In this document: positions 5,596 through 6,918 of the stretch, one piece after another
Position numbering within the stretch: the stretch's first letter is position 1
How the letters are laid out: every line of letters starts with the position of its first letter
Assembly: GCA_943328865.2 (NCBI GenBank)
Contig: CALQBR020000072.1
Location: 1 to 6,918, forward strand
Reading direction: 5' to 3'
DNA from: Sphingobacterium thalpophilum
Lineage (GTDB): Bacteria > Bacteroidota > Bacteroidia > Flavobacteriales > Flavobacteriaceae
Length of the DNA: 6,918 bases
Made by a program: the position numbers and the translations under genes
The notes under the pieces: generated by a model
What the model was told of the DNA's origin: nothing
What the model saw: only the letters and a program-made list of their open reading frames with translations
Databases searched by the model: none

Positions 5596-6378
5596 TTACA
5601 AATCATAAAAAATATTAGTAACGAAAACGGCAATAAAGTCAATTATGAAAAGGAACATGGAAGTGAAAACCACAGCTGAATTGGCTGCAAAACCGACACC
5701 CGCAGTTCCTTTTTTACAAGTATAGCCTTTGAAGCAACCGACTAAGCCAATAGCAAATCCGAAAAAGAAAGTTTTAATGGTGGCAGGAATTAAGTCGCCG
5801 AATTCTAAAGAATCAAAAACCTGATTGTAATACAGTAAAAAAGATACGTTTCCTTTGGTGTTTTCAACTAAATAAGAACCATAAATAGCGATGGCGTCTC
5901 CGAAAAAAACTAAAATAGGGAGCATAAAAGTGGTAGCTAAAATACGAGTAACAACTAAATATTTAAAAGGGTTTGTTCCAGAAACCTCCATAGCATCTAT
6001 TTGTTCAGTTACGCGCATTGAACCTAGTTCGGCACCAATTCCAGAACCAATTCTTCCTGCACAAATCAAAGCGGTAATGATGGGGCCTATTTCCCTAATA
6101 ATAGAAATACTAACCATAGAAGGCATCCATGAAACGGCACCAAATTTTTGAAGTGTGGGACGCGATTGGAGTGTAAATACCAAGCCGATAATAAAACCTG
6201 TTACGGACACTAAAAATAAAGACCGATTTCCCATATAAAAGCATTGACGGATGAATTCTTTAAATTCAAAAGGACGTTTGAATGTTTCTTTAAAAAAGCG
6301 AGCTGCAAAATAGGAGAGTTCCCCAATTTCGAGTAAAAAGACTTTAAATAATTCGTTTGTTTTATAAATGTTATTCAT
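5596..6378 (-). CDS. mlaE: MlaE-like ABC transporter permease
   Basis: A 260-residue inner-membrane permease, the normal family length. It has an N-terminal amphipathic region with RPFEFKEFIRQCFYMGNRS (35-53) and membrane segments at about 54-72, 88-110, 145-170, 200-216 and 237-257. The family's best conserved stretch is at 95-130, with REIGPIITALICAGRIGSGI followed by ELGSMRVTEQIDAM, which contains the coupling helix that contacts MlaF. The later GCFKGYTCKKGTAGVGFA (214-231) and NSAVVFTSMF (233-242) are also characteristic. In the Mla complex two MlaE subunits form the lipid pathway below the MlaD ring; the direction of transport in Bacteroidota is not settled by sequence. It is the first gene of the operon, with mlaF 3 nt downstream. 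The upstream spacer is AT-rich without an exact TAnnTTTG element, so its promoter is not identified. Confidence 0.95.
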   Translation of the reverse strand: MNNIYKTNELFKVFLLEIGELSYFAARFFKETFKRPFEFKEFIRQCFYMGNRSLFLVSVTGFIIGLVFTLQSRPTLQKFGAVSWMPSMVSISIIREIGPIITALICAGRIGSGIGAELGSMRVTEQIDAMEVSGTNPFKYLVVTRILATTFMLPILVFFGDAIAIYGSYLVENTKGNVSFLLYYNQVFDSLEFGDLIPATIKTFFFGFAIGLVGCFKGYTCKKGTAGVGFAANSAVVFTSMFLFIIDFIAVFVTNIFYDL

Positions 6379-6594
6379 GAAAAGGATGAATTATTTTTAA
6401 GTAAAAAACTACTCTAATATAATAATAATATATTGATATTTAGAGATTTACAGTTAATTTTTTTATGGAATTTAACAGTAAAAAAGTATTTATTCTAATT
6501 TTTTGTCAAACACCATCAATCAAATGGATGTTCAGTTAGGTTGGGTAGGAAATTTGATATTTTTTTGAAAAAATAGAAGACAACAAATAGTTAT
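6379..6594. other. AT-rich non-coding spacer upstream of mlaE, with an imperfect inverted repeat
   Basis: Together with the terminator that follows, this is the longest gene-free stretch in the window (6379-6651). It should hold the mlaEFD promoter, but no exact TAnnTTTG box was found on the - strand. An imperfect inverted repeat, ctctaa (6412-6417) / ttagag (6440-6445), extends inward by three more pairs after one bulged base, with an AT-only centre (aataataatat). It lies about 34-67 nt before the mlaE start, a possible operator or leader hairpin, though such repeats also arise by chance in DNA this AT-rich. No coding sequence, tRNA or known RNA is recognised here. Confidence 0.45.
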
Positions 6595-6628
6595 AAAAAA
6601 AAGGAATCCCGTTTGTTTGGGATTCCTT
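6595..6628 (-). terminator. Intrinsic terminator of pheT
   Basis: The arms aaggaatccc (6601-6610) and gggattcctt (6619-6628) pair perfectly over 10 bp around an 8-nt loop. Read on the - strand the stem is followed by an unbroken run of eight T residues once the two terminal arm bases are counted (complement of 6595-6602), a textbook rho-independent signal 23 nt after the pheT stop. It separates pheT from the mla operon on the same strand. Confidence 0.9.
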
Positions 6629-6651
6629 AATAAAAAATGATATCGTTTTTG

Positions 6652-6918
6652 TTACCGCAAAGTAGCGCCCAATTCAGTTTCTAAGTTAGTTTGTAATTTG
6701 CCCATTATTTTTTCAATTTGGGTATCCGTTAGTGTCTTGGCGTTATCTTGAATCACAAAACTAACGGCATACGATTTTTTACCTTCTGGTAAATTGGCGC
6801 CTTGGTAGACATCAAAAAGATTAATTGCTTTTAATAATGATTTTTCAGTTTGTCTCGCAATCGTATAAATAGCATCAAAATCGATATTTTGGTCCACAAG
6901 AAGCGCTAAATCTCTTCG
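6652..6918 (-). CDS. pheT: Phenylalanyl-tRNA synthetase beta subunit, C-terminal part (runs off window)
   Basis: The last 88 codons of pheT; the gene continues beyond the window edge. PheT pairs with PheS to charge tRNA-Phe, and its C-terminal FDX-ACB (ferredoxin-fold anticodon-binding) domain contacts the tRNA anticodon region. The visible part is that domain: RRDLALLVDQNIDF at the window edge, then EKSLLKAINLFDVYQG, LPEGKKSYAVSFVIQD, TLTDTQIEKIMGKL and the terminal ELGATLR. All are hallmark segments of the PheT end. The frame stays open to position 6918, so the GTG at the complement of 6895-6897 is an internal valine (in LLVDQ), not a start. Nothing appears truncated at the 3' end, and a strong terminator follows. 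pheS is not usually next to pheT in this phylum; this window cannot show it. Confidence 0.96.
   Translation of the reverse strand, partial: RRDLALLVDQNIDFDAIYTIARQTEKSLLKAINLFDVYQGANLPEGKKSYAVSFVIQDNAKTLTDTQIEKIMGKLQTNLETELGATLR

Noticed and set aside
5891..6151. An open frame antisense to mlaE
   Set aside because: It is opposite the most conserved stretch of the permease, with no supporting motif or start signal.
6379..6651. Possible small RNA or riboswitch in the longest spacer
   Set aside because: Apart from the pheT terminator and a weak AT-rich inverted repeat, no conserved RNA motif or structured G+C-containing element is seen.
6895..6897. A GTG that could start a free-standing 81-residue protein
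   Set aside because: The frame stays open to the window edge and the preceding residues (RRDLALL) belong to the conserved PheT C-terminal domain, so this is an internal valine.

Overview
The window looks like a chromosomal stretch from a Flavobacterium-like member of the Bacteroidota (Flavobacteriia). The DNA is strongly AT-rich and start codons are preceded by A-rich sequence rather than Shine-Dalgarno motifs. Several starts have a Bacteroidota-type -7 element (TAnnTTTG) nearby. The gene families fit this lineage: a DUF5362 protein, a CCC-motif membrane protein, a short DUF2752 protein, a KOW/SH3-like plus Smr protein, a surface-type lipoprotein beginning CDDGD, and a long MCE protein encoded with an Mla-type ABC transporter. 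Genus-level assignment is an inference from these families, not a search result.

Left part (1-2033): a group of small, poorly characterised membrane proteins around one Smr-domain gene. A DUF5362 gene (+) ends at a strong hairpin that it shares with the convergent DUF2752/CCC-motif pair (-). A short promoter region separates that pair from a two-gene unit on the + strand: a 61-residue membrane protein whose end overlaps the start of the Smr gene. Middle part (2034-3850): a lineage-type lipoprotein gene (-) and a NifS/IscS-class cysteine desulfurase gene (+), transcribed divergently from a 90-bp region with -7-like boxes lying almost against both start codons.

Right part (3860-6918), all on the - strand: the end of pheT (phenylalanyl-tRNA synthetase beta subunit), closed by a clear intrinsic terminator. 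After a 273-bp AT-rich spacer comes a compact mlaE-mlaF-mlaD operon (gaps of 3 and 8 nt). The three Mla-type proteins form an inner-membrane lipid transporter: MlaE the permease, MlaF the ATPase, MlaD the lipid-binding MCE subunit facing the periplasm. No mlaB or mlaC lies next to them. MlaD is much longer than the E. coli protein and carries three internal repeats after its MCE domain.

Most of this is ordinary core genome. I see no mobile element, CRISPR array, tRNA, rRNA or defence system, and nothing I would call a clear new system. The least explained parts are the DUF5362/CCC/DUF2752/small-protein/Smr neighbourhood, the repeat-bearing MlaD tail, and the nearly leaderless promoter geometry.
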